A program made the position numbers and the translations under genes. The notes under the pieces are model-generated. The model had not been told where the DNA came from. It saw only the letters and a list, made by a program, of their open reading frames with translations, and did no database searches. A DNA stretch of 64,000 bases from positions 100,390-164,389 of the forward strand of contig NZ_WGLO01000011.1 of assembly GCF_016125515.1 (NCBI RefSeq), given 5' to 3'. This document shows positions 63,859 to 64,000 of this stretch, piece after piece. Position 1 is the first letter of the stretch. The number at the start of each line of letters is the position of its first letter. Source of the DNA: Hyphomonas sp. GTDB lineage: Bacteria; Pseudomonadota; Alphaproteobacteria; Caulobacterales; Hyphomonadaceae.

Positions 63859-64000
63859 TTGTGATCTTTCAATAGGTTGTCCATTCGGGCCTGACCGAGG
63901 AGATTGAGGTTGCGAGACTTCAACTCCAGGAAAGGACACCGAATGGACATCCACGAGAATGCCCGCACCACACCGCATAGTCGAGCCGAGATTGTCCGGC
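63859..64000 (+). mobile_element. Left end of an IS481-family insertion sequence (continues past the window)
   Basis: The sequence from 63859 (TTGTGATCTTTC) leads to a transposase start at 63943. It begins directly after CTAG (63855-63858), a target sequence used by IS481-type elements. The right end and the terminal repeat partner are outside the window, so the family call rests on the transposase N-terminus. Confidence 0.6.
63943..64000 (+). CDS. IS481-family transposase, N-terminal fragment
   Basis: Only 19 codons are inside the window: MDIHENARTTPHSRAEIVR. This matches the usual N-terminus of IS481 transposases (M-x-I-H-x-N-A-R-x-T-P). A ribosome site CAGGAAAGGACACC precedes the ATG. The rest, with the DDE domain, lies beyond 64000. 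Confidence 0.65.
   Translation, partial: MDIHENARTTPHSRAEIVR

Overview
The window is high-GC DNA from an alphaproteobacterium and holds an apparently complete photosynthesis gene cluster (PGC) of roughly 48 kb (about 10.7-58.6 kb) between ordinary housekeeping genes. Cyclase is the oxygen-dependent type (acsF plus its small partner bciE), no anaerobic bchE is seen, and there are no LH2 (pucBA) genes, which fits an aerobic anoxygenic phototroph with LH1-RC only. Gene content around the cluster (UrcA family protein, djlA-like, M56/BlaI, idi, mtnP) suggests Caulobacterales/Hyphomonadaceae-like ancestry, but this is an impression and not a phylogeny.

Layout. 0-10.6 kb: 3' end of a BciB-type 8-vinyl reductase gene, recR, a small gene that appears frameshifted, urcA-like, tonB-like, typA, a family-2 glycosyltransferase, pgeF, prs, and an M56-M23 fusion peptidase with its BlaI-like repressor. 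10.7-26.2 kb (all minus strand, mostly overlapping genes): bchF-bchN-bchB-bchH-bchL-bchM-lhaA-puhA-puhB-puhC-bciE-acsF-puhE-hemA. 26.5-33.3 kb (plus): ppaA/aerR, ppsR/crtJ, then bchG-pucC-like-bchP-tspO and a 90-residue membrane protein. 33.4-43.3 kb (minus): crtE-crtF-bchC-bchX-bchY-bchZ-pufQ-like-pufB-pufA-pufL-pufM. 43.3-52.2 kb: carotenoid genes crtC, a 48-residue membrane protein, crtB, an ATP-grasp enzyme, a cytochrome P450, a DUF2306-like membrane protein, crtD and crtI. 52.2-58.6 kb (minus): bchI-bchD-bchO-DUF3422 protein-crtI, then a lipoprotein cytochrome c and idi. 58.7-64 kb: unrelated genes ending in an IS481-like element next to a GNAT gene.

How it works together. HemA supplies 5-aminolevulinate; BchHID, BchM, AcsF/BciE, DPOR (BchLNB), COR (BchXYZ), BchF, BchC, BchG and BchP make bacteriochlorophyll a, with BciB as candidate 8-vinyl reductase. 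PufLM, PuhA and PufBA form the RC-LH1 core; PuhB, PuhC, PuhE, LhaA and the PufQ-like protein help assembly. CrtE/B/I/C/D/F give an acyclic methoxylated carotenoid (spheroidene/spirilloxanthin type), and the P450/ATP-grasp pair may modify it further. No pufC, pufX, crtA, bchE or bchJ is seen, and the lipoprotein cytochrome c is the best local candidate for electron donor to the RC. Regulation is by PpsR with its antirepressor PpaA: TGT-N12-ACA-like boxes, several paired with an 8-bp gap, lie on bchC, crtE/crtC, bchG, bchF and bchI promoters.

Most interesting: the ATP-grasp/P450/DUF2306 cassette inside the crt genes; the lipoprotein cytochrome c; a PpsR with a single cysteine; paired PpsR operators with predicted leaderless starts; the M56-M23 fusion under a BlaI-like operator; and small conserved-looking membrane proteins in the cluster.
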